Shown one piece after another: positions 1-6,849 of a stretch of DNA of 10,562 nt; position 1 is the stretch's first letter; every line of letters begins with the position of its first letter. The notes under the pieces are model-generated. The model did no database searches. It worked only from the letters and a program-made list of their open reading frames with translations, and was not told the DNA's origin. This DNA comes from Anaerolineae bacterium (lineage in GTDB: Bacteria > Chloroflexota > Anaerolineae > B4-G1 > SLSP01): positions 1 through 10,562 of the forward strand of contig JAGHDT010000123.1 of NCBI GenBank assembly GCA_021159805.1. Direction: 5' to 3'. The position numbers and the translations under genes are program-made.

Positions 1-144
1 GCGCACCCCTTGGACGTCGTTCCGCAGCCTAATAGCGAGTCCACAACTTATTGCGCTGTCCAAGTCGTAGTAGATGATGACGCTAGACGTCGCAGTTTCG
101 TCGACCAGGTTGACTGTGATCGGTTGTGGCCGGTGGTCACGCAC
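1..144 (-). CDS. Possible partial gene, N-terminal part of an unrecognised protein
   Basis: The minus strand is open for 48 codons from a GTG at 144 to the window edge; an in-frame stop lies five codons upstream of the GTG. The translation looks protein-like: after about eight polar residues comes ITVNLVDE, then SSVIIYYDLDSAI, then LAIRLRNDV, i.e. alternating strand-like and helix-like stretches. Roughly two thirds of third codon positions are G or C, similar to the genuine genes here. A weak GAGAA lies about six bases before the GTG; no strong ribosome binding site is seen. I do not recognise the family. If real, it is transcribed divergently from xpt and the promoters of both would lie in 145-335. 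The overlapping plus-strand reading frame at 10-309 has poor, cysteine- and serine-rich composition and looks spurious. Existence is uncertain. Confidence 0.3.
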   Translation of the reverse strand, partial: MRDHRPQPITVNLVDETATSSVIIYYDLDSAISCGLAIRLRNDVQGVR

Positions 145-291
145 GCATCGTTCTCAGACACTTCTCTAATTCTCTCGCGGCGCTTCTTCTGTCTAGAGCG
201 CTGTTCTCTTTGCATGCCACCCACTGCTTACTTGACATGTTCAGAAGATGCTGCTCCAAGTGCTTCGGCGTCGTGCTCTATTGCCGATCTG

Positions 292-300
292 TGCTATCAT
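292..300 (+). promoter_or_regulatory. Candidate extended -10 promoter for xpt-guaA
   Basis: TGCTATCAT at 292-300 matches an extended -10 element (TGn followed by TATCAT). Transcription would start near 307, giving a leader of about 29 bases before the xpt ATG. No good -35 hexamer is present at 16-18 bases; a perfect TTGACA at 232-237 is too far away to pair with it. The short leader leaves no room for a purine riboswitch. The rest of 145-335 shows nothing else I can support. Confidence 0.35.
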
Positions 301-335
301 AGAATCTGAATTCCTAGCCAGGAGGGGACCGGTAT

Positions 336-911
336 ATGGACAGTTTGAAGCGTAGAATCCGTCAAGAGGGGCGGAACCTTGGGCATGGTATTCTCAAGAT
401 CGACAGTGTGATCAATCATCAGGTCGATGCTACGTTGATGTTGGAGGCCGGCGCTGAGTTTGCACGCAGTTTTGCAGATGGTCATCCCACACGGATCCTG
501 ACCGCAGAGGTCTCCGGAATCATCCCCGCTATGGCAACGGCCTACGCGATGGGGCTGCCGTTGGTTTACGCTCGGAAGCACAAGCCGGTGACGATGACGG
601 ATCCTGTATTCGTCGAATTCGCGCCCTCACACACCAAGGGTGGCGAGGTTTCGCTGATGGTTTCTCCTGAGTTCCTCCATGCTGAAGACCGCGTCTTGAT
701 CATCGATGATTTCCTGGCGACAGGGAATACCATTGATGCGATGGCTCGCATCGTCGAGAGTGCTGGGGCGACGTTGGTGGGAATCGGTGCGTTGGTGGAG
801 AAGTCTTTTGAGGGCGGTCGTGAGGCCCTGAGTTGTCTTGATGTTCCGATTGTCTCGCTTGTCATCATCGATGAGATGCGGGATGACGGCACCATCATCT
901 TTGCCGAGTAG
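336..911 (+). CDS. xpt: Xanthine phosphoribosyltransferase
   Basis: This cytosolic type I phosphoribosyltransferase makes XMP from xanthine and PRPP (purine salvage). The 191-residue length is close to Bacillus Xpt (about 194). The start resembles that family (MDSLKRRIRQEG, then ILKIDSVINHQVD). The PRPP-binding motif is VLIIDDFLATGNT at residues 120-132, with the paired acidic residues D124 and D125. VSGIIPA and YARKHKP upstream of it match the conserved segment around the xanthine-specific family's active site, and VEKSFEGGR near residue 150 is also typical. The start is supported by AGGAGGGG at 320-327, eight bases before the ATG. Nine bases separate it from guaA, whose product uses XMP, so the two almost certainly form one transcription unit. 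No purine riboswitch is visible upstream, unlike the Bacillus xpt-pbuX operon. The enzyme assignment is firm; the xanthine-over-guanine preference is inferred from family resemblance. Confidence 0.93.
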   Translation: MDSLKRRIRQEGRNLGHGILKIDSVINHQVDATLMLEAGAEFARSFADGHPTRILTAEVSGIIPAMATAYAMGLPLVYARKHKPVTMTDPVFVEFAPSHTKGGEVSLMVSPEFLHAEDRVLIIDDFLATGNTIDAMARIVESAGATLVGIGALVEKSFEGGREALSCLDVPIVSLVIIDEMRDDGTIIFAE

Positions 912-920
912 GGAAGCGAT

Positions 921-2462
921 ATGGCGCAGCGTGAGACGATTATCATTCTCGATTACGGGTCACAGACCACGCAGTTGATCGCGCGTCGTGTACGTGAGCT
1001 GCACGTCTATGCTGAGATTCTGCCCTGGTATGCGGACCCGGAGCGTGTGACCGCTCTGTCCCCCAAAGGCTTCATCCTGTCGGGGGGGCCCAACAGTGTC
1101 TATGATGAGAATGCCCCCACGTTGCCCGATTACGTGCTTGATGCTCAGATCCCCGTACTGGGGATTTGCTATGGTATGCAGGTTCTGACCCAGCGTATGG
1201 GCGGGAACGTCGTCCCGGGGGCCGAGCGGGAGTACGGTCCGGCGCACGTGCGCGTGGTCGATCCTGTCGCCCCCTTGTTCGTGGGCCTTCCGGATTCCCT
1301 GCCGGTGTGGATGAGCCACGGTGACCGGGTCGAGGCTCTGCCGGAGGGCTTCCGAGTGTTAGCGCGCAGTGAAAACGACATCGTTGCTGCAATCGGCGAC
1401 GATGCGCGCCGGATATACGGGACGCAGTTCCACCCTGAGGTCCACCATACACCGCAGGGCGCCGAGATGCTTCACCGCTTCCTTTACGACATCTGTGGAT
1501 GTGCAGGAACGTGGACATCGGAAGCGTTTATCGAGCAAGCTGTGGCCCGTGTCCGCGCTCAGGTGGGTGAGAAGACGGTGATCCTGGGGTTGAGCGGCGG
1601 TGTGGATAGTGCCGTGGTTGCGGCACTGATCCAAAAGGCTGTGGGCGAGCAGCTGACGTGTATCTTTGTCGACACCGGACTTCTGCGTCGTGATGAGGCC
1701 AAGCAGGTCGAGGCCACGTTCTATGAAGCATTGGGCATGAAACTAGTTGTGGTGGATGCTTCCGAACGTTTCCTGACCGCGCTGGCCGGTGTTATCGATC
1801 CTGAGGAGAAACGGCGCATCATCGGCGAGCAGTTCATCCGTCTCTTCGAGACCGAGGCACGCAGGCTGAACGATGCGAAGTTCCTGGCACAGGGCACGAT
1901 CTACCCTGATGTGATCGAGAGCGCCGGCAGTCAGACCGCGCACCGCATCAAGTCACACCACAATGTCGGTGGCCTGCCGGAGGATATGGATCTGGCCCTG
2001 GTGGAGCCTTTACGGGACCTTTTCAAGGATGAAGTCCGCCGTGTGGGCCTGGCTCTGGGTCTGCCTGAGAAACTGGTGTGGCGCCATCCCTTCCCCGGTC
2101 CGGGCCTTGCCGTGCGCATCTTGGGTGAGATCACCCCGGAGCGTGTGTCCACGCTCCAGGCTGCGGATCTCATCTTCCTCGATGCTCTGTGGGATGCCGG
2201 ACTCTACCGGGAGACGTCGCAGGCCTTTGCCGTGTTGCTGCCGGTGCGCAGCGTCGGCGTGATGGGGGATGGGCGGACGTATGCTAACACCGTCGCGCTG
2301 CGGGCGGTGACCACAGAGGACTTCATGACGGCGGACTGGGCGCGTCTGCCCTATGATCTGCTGGGTAAGGTGGCGAACCGCATTGTGAATGAAGTCGCCG
2401 GCGTGAACCGCGTGGTGTATGATGTGACCAGCAAGCCTCCCGCGACAATCGAGTGGGAATGA
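921..2462 (+). CDS. guaA: GMP synthase (glutamine-hydrolysing)
   Basis: The enzyme converts XMP, ATP and glutamine to GMP, the last step of guanine nucleotide synthesis. All parts of the full-length 513-residue enzyme are present. The N-terminal class I glutamine amidotransferase opens with ILDYGSQ, has the nucleophile elbow GICYGMQ with C83, and completes the triad in FHPEVHHT with H171 and E173. The ATP pyrophosphatase domain carries the P-loop SGGVDS at residues 225-230. The C-terminal dimerisation/XMP-binding domain includes the GSQTAHRIKSHHNVGG-like segment, HPFPGPGLAVRILGE, and ends in KPPATIEWE as in canonical GuaA. Translation likely initiates from GGGAAG at 911-916, which overlaps the last base of the xpt stop codon, implying translational coupling. 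No truncation or missing catalytic residue is seen. Confidence 0.98.
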   Translation: MAQRETIIILDYGSQTTQLIARRVRELHVYAEILPWYADPERVTALSPKGFILSGGPNSVYDENAPTLPDYVLDAQIPVLGICYGMQVLTQRMGGNVVPGAEREYGPAHVRVVDPVAPLFVGLPDSLPVWMSHGDRVEALPEGFRVLARSENDIVAAIGDDARRIYGTQFHPEVHHTPQGAEMLHRFLYDICGCAGTWTSEAFIEQAVARVRAQVGEKTVILGLSGGVDSAVVAALIQKAVGEQLTCIFVDTGLLRRDEAKQVEATFYEALGMKLVVVDASERFLTALAGVIDPEEKRRIIGEQFIRLFETEARRLNDAKFLAQGTIYPDVIESAGSQTAHRIKSHHNVGGLPEDMDLALVEPLRDLFKDEVRRVGLALGLPEKLVWRHPFPGPGLAVRILGEITPERVSTLQAADLIFLDALWDAGLYRETSQAFAVLLPVRSVGVMGDGRTYANTVALRAVTTEDFMTADWARLPYDLLGKVANRIVNEVAGVNRVVYDVTSKPPATIEWE

Positions 2463-2492
2463 GTGGGCCATGAGCCAACATCAGCCGGGCGT

Positions 2493-2506
2493 TGACAGCT
2501 GTGTCA
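2493..2506. promoter_or_regulatory. TGACA-n4-TGTCA palindrome, possible operator
   Basis: A perfect 5-bp inverted repeat, TGACA GCTG TGTCA, lies 30 bp after the guaA stop. It overlaps a consensus TTGACA hexamer (2492-2497). A second small palindrome, GGTAG AA CTACC, follows at 2516-2527. Such paired half-sites could bind a dimeric regulator, but short palindromes are expected by chance at some rate. No -10 sequence sits 16-18 bases after the TTGACA. Confidence 0.2.
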
Positions 2507-2545
2507 CATGGTCGCGGTAGAACTACCCCAGAAGCAAGGTTGCCA

Positions 2546-2551
2546 TATAAT
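2546..2551 (+). promoter_or_regulatory. Candidate -10 box for the DUF512 gene
   Basis: A perfect TATAAT lies 41 bases before the ATG at 2593. The hexamers 16-18 bases upstream (around CTACCC) are poor -35 matches, so the promoter may need an activator or another sigma factor. Its presence suggests that the DUF512 gene and perhaps the transporter behind it start a transcript separate from xpt-guaA. Confidence 0.35.
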
Positions 2552-2592
2552 GGAATCACAAGGTCACGCAGCCGGATGCTGCTAGATCGACG

Positions 2593-3903
2593 ATGATGCG
2601 ACGCTACCCTGCTACGATTACCGGCATTGCGCCGGAGAGCGTGGGCTCACGATGTGGCTTGCATGTCGGAGACAAGCTCTTGGCGATCAATGATATATCG
2701 CTGAGGGATATTATCGATGTGCGCATCTTTGGCGCAGAGTCATTCTTGGAGCTGCTCTTTGAGCGAGGCGGGCAGCGGCGGAGTGTTGAGCTTGATCGCC
2801 GGTATGGGGAGCCCTTGGGCTTGGAGTTCGCCCAGGATCTTTTCGACGGCGAGCCCCGAGTCTGTCGCAACCGGTGCGAGTTCTGCTTTGTGGCACAGAT
2901 GGCGCCGGGCATGCGTGCGCCGCTCTATGTCAAGGACGACGACTACCGCCTCTCCTTCCTTCACGGCAACTACATTACCTTGACCAATCTTGATCCATCC
3001 GATTGGGAACGTATTGAGGAGCAGTATCTCAGCCCGCTCTATGTCTCCGTCCATGCGACGGAGCCCGATGTGCGCTTTGACCTGATGCGTAATCCTCGGT
3101 CGGCCAAGATCCTTGATGATCTGCACCGGCTGGTTGATATCGGCATCGAGTTACATACGCAGGCCGTCTTGGTTCCTGGTCGCAATGATGGGGCGCATCT
3201 TGACCAAACGATTGTCGATCTGGTGGCGCTTTACCCTGCCGTACGAGATCTAACCGTAGTTCCGGTGGGATTGACGCGGTGGCATAGTCCGGATCTGCGC
3301 ATCTACACTGATAAGGAGGCCGGCGTTGTTCTGGAGCGGCTCCTCCGGTGGCAGGAACAGCTTCGCTCTGAGCTGGGCGTTGGCTTTGTCTATCCTTCCG
3401 ATGAGTGGTTCTTGCGTGCGGGTGTGGTGCCCCCGGAGCTTCCAGCCTATGATGGGCAGTTGCCGGCGTTGATCGAGAACGGTGTCGGCATGGTACGGTG
3501 TTTCTTGGACGGGGCTGTGGATCTTGTGGATGCGCTGGCACCGTTGGGCCGCCACCAGACGTGGGTCACCGGCACGCTTTTTGCACCGCAGCTAGCTGCG
3601 TTTGCGCGCACTTTCTCGCGGGCAACGGGTATTCGGGCGGACGTGTTGCCGGTGGCGAACCGCTTTTTTGGCGAGACGGTCACCGTCGCTGGGCTGTTGA
3701 CGGTTGACGATATCGTGAACACCCTGACCGGACGTGATGTTGGGGATGCAATCGTGATTCCCGAGGCGATTTTCCGTGGCCCTGAGGGGAAGTCTCTGGA
3801 TGGTGCTGCTCCTGAGACGATCCAGACGACCGCCGGGTGCCCGGTATACCTGGCTGCCCAGGTCGTCAGCGGAACGTGGTCCGTTACGCCTTTGTCCGGT
3901 TGA
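2593..3903 (+). CDS. PDZ / radical-SAM-like Fe-S protein with DUF512 domain
   Basis: This 436-residue protein has the three-part layout of the DUF512 (TIGR03279-like) family, annotated as putative Fe-S oxidoreductases related to NifB/MoaA-type proteins; its reaction is unknown. Residues about 6-75 form a PDZ-like domain (ITGIAPESVGSRCGLHVGDKLLAIND). A cysteine cluster C91-x3-C95-x2-C98 (CRNRCEFCF) follows, the 4Fe-4S/SAM-type motif, with LSFLHGNYITLTNL after it as in the family. The C-terminal half, with VVPVGLTRWH and YPSDEWF, is DUF512. It is probably cytosolic; no signal peptide or membrane segment is seen. The start is chosen because the PDZ domain begins at once; a second ATG follows directly at 2596. 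No convincing ribosome binding site precedes it, which is odd beside the strong sites of the next genes. The transporter starts 37 bp downstream without a terminator between, but no functional link is evident. Confidence 0.88.
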   Translation: MMRRYPATITGIAPESVGSRCGLHVGDKLLAINDISLRDIIDVRIFGAESFLELLFERGGQRRSVELDRRYGEPLGLEFAQDLFDGEPRVCRNRCEFCFVAQMAPGMRAPLYVKDDDYRLSFLHGNYITLTNLDPSDWERIEEQYLSPLYVSVHATEPDVRFDLMRNPRSAKILDDLHRLVDIGIELHTQAVLVPGRNDGAHLDQTIVDLVALYPAVRDLTVVPVGLTRWHSPDLRIYTDKEAGVVLERLLRWQEQLRSELGVGFVYPSDEWFLRAGVVPPELPAYDGQLPALIENGVGMVRCFLDGAVDLVDALAPLGRHQTWVTGTLFAPQLAAFARTFSRATGIRADVLPVANRFFGETVTVAGLLTVDDIVNTLTGRDVGDAIVIPEAIFRGPEGKSLDGAAPETIQTTAGCPVYLAAQVVSGTWSVTPLSG

Positions 3904-3925
3904 GCTCTGTGAGTGAACCAGCAGA

Positions 3926-3937
3926 TAGGAGGAGATT
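3926..3937 (+). promoter_or_regulatory. Strong ribosome binding site of the MalF-like permease
   Basis: TAGGAGGAGATT lies just before the ATG at 3941. Exactly the same 12 bases occur at 6835-6846 before the substrate-binding protein gene. The shared sequence fixes both starts and suggests matched, high translation rates for transporter components. Confidence 0.75.
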
Positions 3938-3940
3938 TCT

Positions 3941-5788
3941 ATGACCCAAACGACGGCACAAGCACCCTCTCCACTGGCAGGGCTGTTTGCTGGGAGACGC
4001 TGGCGGAGTCTTCGCGAGAGTCTCATCGCTTACTTGTTTGTCTTTCCCGCATTTCTCATCATTGGTACATTTGGTCTATTCCCGCTGGCATTCTCGGTCT
4101 ACGTCAGCCTGCATCGCTGGCGCATCATCCCCGGCAAGTATTTGGGGCTTGACCAGTATGCGAAAGCTCTGGATGGCCTTGCCTATGTCGCCGGTCTTTG
4201 GCTGGTCGTGCTGCTGGTGTATGGGGTGGTCAGATCGCTTCTGGATGCCCACCATGAGTCCCAGGAGACTGGGGATCACCCCTGGGCTTGGTTGGTCCCG
4301 GCACTCGTCACCTCCACCGGTCTGTTTCTGTTTGTGCGTTTCCTGGTTGTTCTCTTCCCGGAGGTGCTTGCGATTGCAGAGAAGGTGAAGGGCGTGCAGC
4401 GGACGCAAGAGCTGTTTCTGACCCTTCTAGGCGAGGCCTGGCGCGTGCCGCAGGTTGTGTCGTCGCGAACGACCGCGATGCTGGTCTTGATTGCCGGGTT
4501 GGCGCTCGCCTATGGCTTCTCCCGCTGGGTCAGCGCCGGACCGCGCAGCGCGACCTACTATATGCGATTCATCATCGTTTTCATCATGCTTGGGTGTGGC
4601 ATAGCTTTGGGCTGGCTGACGCTGACTGAGATCCAGTCGGCCTATGCTGCCGCTGCAGAGGAGGGAGAGTCCATTCGCCTGTGGTCGCAGATTCTGGCTA
4701 TGAGCATCGGCATCATCGCCCTGGTGGTTGTGTGGCAGCTTTCTTCGCGGATGCGGTTCGCCGGCTGGACGACGACATTGCTGGTTCTGGGTGGCGGGGC
4801 GCTGGCGCTGGGGGCCAAGCTGCTGGTCGATTCTGGACAGGTGACCGCTATCGAGCTCCTGTTGATTCCGGCCGGTGTGGTCGCGTTGTTCTTCTCCTGG
4901 AGAGCGTGGCAGACGGCGCGTAACGCCCCGACGACGCGGGGACTGGTCGCGTGGGTGCTGGCCTCGATCGCGATGATGCTTGCGGCCTGGCTCCTGATTG
5001 CCGAAGTGCCGACCGGAATCCAGGCAGGTTACGACGATTGGTGGGAGGGCCTGCTTCACACCGTCTATTACGTCCTCTTCACGGTGCCGATCGAGCTGGT
5101 CTTGGGGCTCTTCCTCGCCATCTTGCTCTTCCAGAACATCAAGGGTAAGGGGTTCTTCCGCCTGATCTACTTCCTGCCCTATGTCACGAACCCTGTGGCC
5201 GCGGCCAGTGTCTTCCGCGTGATCTTCTCCAGCCGGGTTAGTGCTCCAATCAACAGTCTGCTCAACCTGGTGGGGATAGATAACCTGATGTGGTTGGATG
5301 AGCCCAAGGGTATCTTCCAGATGCTGTTCCCGGCATTGGATATCCCTCCGGCTCTGGCAGGGCCCAGCCTGGCGCTATTTGTCATTTGTCTTTACGGCAT
5401 TTGGACGTATGCGGGCTATAATACTGTAGTCTTCCTGGCGGGGTTGGGCAGCATTCCCACGCCGCTCTATGAAGCTGCAGCGATCGATGGGGCTGGCCGT
5501 TGGCAGCAGTTTCGGCACGTGACGCTCCCGCTGCTTTCTCCGACAACCTACTTTCTTTCTTTGATTGCGGTGATCGGTACCTTCAAGGCGTTCAACCACC
5601 TCTGGGTGCTACGCAGCGGGGCGGCCTTGGGCACGACGGATACGGCGAGTATCGTCATTTTCAATGAGTTCAATCGCAATACCCGCTATGGGTATGCGTC
5701 GGCGCTGGCGCTTGTCCTGATGGGCCTTATACTGGTCCTAACCATGATCAACAGCCGCATTGCGGAGGAGAAGGTGTTCTATGGTTAG
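3941..5788 (+). CDS. MalF-like carbohydrate ABC transporter permease with large membrane insert
   Basis: An inner-membrane permease of the binding-protein-dependent transport family (PF00528, MalF/UgpA type), one half of the channel of a carbohydrate importer. The first membrane helix is canonical (YLFVFPAFLIIGTFGLFP, residues about 31-48), followed by the usual GLDQY at 69-73. The core resumes near Y364 with LLHTVYYVLFTVPIELVLGL, then GFFRLIYFLPYVTNPV. The EAA loop is EAAAIDGAGRWQQFRHVTLP from residue 511, with the conserved G517, which contacts the ATPase. Typical members have about 290-320 residues; this has 615, the difference being an insert of about 280 residues (separate entry). The start is set by AGGAGGAG six bases upstream. 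The last 8 bases overlap the MalG-like gene, indicating translational coupling. Substrate is not deducible; a sugar or oligosaccharide is inferred from the family. Confidence 0.93.
   Translation: MTQTTAQAPSPLAGLFAGRRWRSLRESLIAYLFVFPAFLIIGTFGLFPLAFSVYVSLHRWRIIPGKYLGLDQYAKALDGLAYVAGLWLVVLLVYGVVRSLLDAHHESQETGDHPWAWLVPALVTSTGLFLFVRFLVVLFPEVLAIAEKVKGVQRTQELFLTLLGEAWRVPQVVSSRTTAMLVLIAGLALAYGFSRWVSAGPRSATYYMRFIIVFIMLGCGIALGWLTLTEIQSAYAAAAEEGESIRLWSQILAMSIGIIALVVVWQLSSRMRFAGWTTTLLVLGGGALALGAKLLVDSGQVTAIELLLIPAGVVALFFSWRAWQTARNAPTTRGLVAWVLASIAMMLAAWLLIAEVPTGIQAGYDDWWEGLLHTVYYVLFTVPIELVLGLFLAILLFQNIKGKGFFRLIYFLPYVTNPVAAASVFRVIFSSRVSAPINSLLNLVGIDNLMWLDEPKGIFQMLFPALDIPPALAGPSLALFVICLYGIWTYAGYNTVVFLAGLGSIPTPLYEAAAIDGAGRWQQFRHVTLPLLSPTTYFLSLIAVIGTFKAFNHLWVLRSGAALGTTDTASIVIFNEFNRNTRYGYASALALVLMGLILVLTMINSRIAEEKVFYG
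4178..5020 (+). other. Membrane-embedded insert within the MalF-like permease
   Basis: Residues about 80-360 of the permease have no counterpart in ordinary MalF/UgpA permeases as I know them. They interrupt the core between GLDQYAKAL and the second core helix. By hydrophobicity there are about eight helices, near residues 80-101, 115-139, 178-194, 207-228, 248-268, 273-296, 304-323 and 335-354. Charged loops separate them (for example around 102-113 and 237-246). An even number of crossings would preserve core topology. The E. coli MalF insertion is a soluble periplasmic domain, so this one differs in kind. The reading frame is intact and codon use looks like the rest of the gene. Function is unknown. 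Confidence 0.75.
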
Positions 5789-6710
5789 CAAGGGCGAGAG
5801 CTCCACCTTGATGTCGCGTGCGCAGGGTGCACGCGTGCCCCCTGCACGCACGCAGAGCGCAAAAGCTAGGAATCCGCGGCGCCTAGATGTGTGGATGATC
5901 TTCACCTATGCGGTGCTTGTCTTCGGGATCACTATCGCGATTCTGCCCTTCTTCTGGATGGTCAGCACGTCTTTGATGACGCTGGGCGAGGCCACGGGAC
6001 GCACATTTGTGCCCTCCGTATTGCAGTGGGGCAACTATACTGAAGCTTGGGTGGACGGTAAGTTTTCCGAATACTTCGCGAACAGCGTCCAAATCGTGCT
6101 GATCACGGTCTCGGGCCAGATTGTCTTCTGTACACTGGCTGCCTATGCGTTTGCCCGCATAAAGTTTGCCGGAAAAGATTTCCTCTTCTCCCTTCTGCTC
6201 ACCACATTGATGTTGCCCGAAGCCGTGACGTGGGTGCCGAACTTTATCACCGTCACCTGGCTGGGGCGCATTGGCCCGATCCCGTGGGTGAATAACTGGC
6301 CTGCACTGACGATACCGTTTATGGCGAGCGCATTCAACATCTTCCTGCTCCGCCAGTTCTTTGCCCAGATTCCGGATGATCTGTGGGATTCCGCGCAGAT
6401 CGACGGTGCCGGGCACCTGCGCTACCTGGTTCAGATCATACTGCCGATCTCGCGCGCTGCGCTGACGACTGTCGTGATTTTCGGCTTCATCGGATCGTGG
6501 AACGCCTTGGCGTGGCCGATGTTGGTGACTAACTCGGATGAGTGGCGCCCGATCTCTGCTGCGCTGATGCATTTCCTCGATGAAGCAGGCTCCTATGTTC
6601 ACCTACAGATGGCGGGTGCGGTGATTACTATCGCGCCGATCTTGGTGACCTACCTCTTTGCTCAGAAGCAGTTCACTGAGGGCATTGCGACATCAGGCCT
6701 TAAGGGCTGA
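5781..6710 (+). CDS. MalG-like carbohydrate ABC transporter permease
   Basis: The second inner-membrane permease of the cassette (PF00528, MalG/UgpE type), 309 residues, pairing with the MalF-like protein. An N-terminal cytosolic tail of about 34 residues rich in Arg, Ala, Pro and Ser precedes the first helix (residues about 37-62, ending AILPFFWMVSTS). Family landmarks follow: NSVQIVLI, AAYAFARIKFAGKDFLF, then the EAA loop DSAQIDGAGHLRYLVQIILP from residue 203 with the conserved G209, and the closing FAQKQFTEGIATSGLKG typical of MalG C-termini. The start at 5781 is preferred over an in-frame ATG at 5760 because GGAGGAGAAGG (5764-5774) sits at proper distance before it; the earlier start would add an implausible Arg-rich MRRRRCS. 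It overlaps the upstream stop codon by 8 bp. Confidence 0.94.
   Translation: MVSKGESSTLMSRAQGARVPPARTQSAKARNPRRLDVWMIFTYAVLVFGITIAILPFFWMVSTSLMTLGEATGRTFVPSVLQWGNYTEAWVDGKFSEYFANSVQIVLITVSGQIVFCTLAAYAFARIKFAGKDFLFSLLLTTLMLPEAVTWVPNFITVTWLGRIGPIPWVNNWPALTIPFMASAFNIFLLRQFFAQIPDDLWDSAQIDGAGHLRYLVQIILPISRAALTTVVIFGFIGSWNALAWPMLVTNSDEWRPISAALMHFLDEAGSYVHLQMAGAVITIAPILVTYLFAQKQFTEGIATSGLKG
5817..5852. repeat. Long inverted repeat in the start of the MalG-like gene
   Basis: GCAGGGTGCACG (5822-5833) is followed directly by CGTGCCCCCTGC (5834-5845), a 24-bp palindrome with one mismatched pair. The stem extends outward with CGTGC (5817-5821) against GCACG (5848-5852) across a two-base bulge. It encodes the flexible Arg/Ala/Pro tail before the first membrane helix, where protein constraint is low. 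In the mRNA it would form a GC-rich hairpin about 36-72 bases after the start codon. Confidence 0.6.
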
Positions 6711-6834
6711 CAGGTCCAGAGAAACCAGATTGTTCATGGCGCGACATCTTCGACGAAAGGGGGTGATAGACGACACGAACGTAGCCGGAGCATCTCGGAT
6801 AGAGTACGCATCACTAGCGCGATGTAACCATATT

Positions 6835-6846
6835 TAGGAGGAGATT
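6835..6846 (+). promoter_or_regulatory. Strong ribosome binding site of the substrate-binding protein
   Basis: TAGGAGGAGATT precedes the ATG at 6850, identical to the site before the MalF-like gene. The 139-bp gap 6711-6849 is the largest inside the cassette. I see no convincing promoter or terminator in it, so co-transcription with the permeases is the simplest reading, though the gap leaves room for a processing site or weak promoter. Confidence 0.7.
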
Positions 6847-6849
6847 AGC

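Noticed and set aside
232..237. TTGACA as -35 of the xpt promoter
   Set aside because: No -10-like hexamer lies 16-18 bases downstream; the extended -10 at 292 is too far away to pair with it.
10..309. A 99-codon plus-strand frame before xpt
   Set aside because: Cys/Ser-rich composition, no ribosome binding site or family features; it overlaps the xpt promoter region and a more protein-like minus-strand frame.
145..335. Purine riboswitch upstream of xpt
   Set aside because: The conserved purine aptamer core and its three-way junction arms are not recognisable, and the leader after the likely transcription start is only about 29 bases.
5760..5780. Earlier in-frame start for the MalG-like permease
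   Set aside because: It would add MRRRRCS, overlap the upstream gene further, and place the good ribosome binding site inside the coding region.
3941..5788. The long permease as two genes joined by sequencing error
   Set aside because: The frame is open throughout, the core permease motifs are split on both sides of the insert, and neither part alone would be a complete permease.
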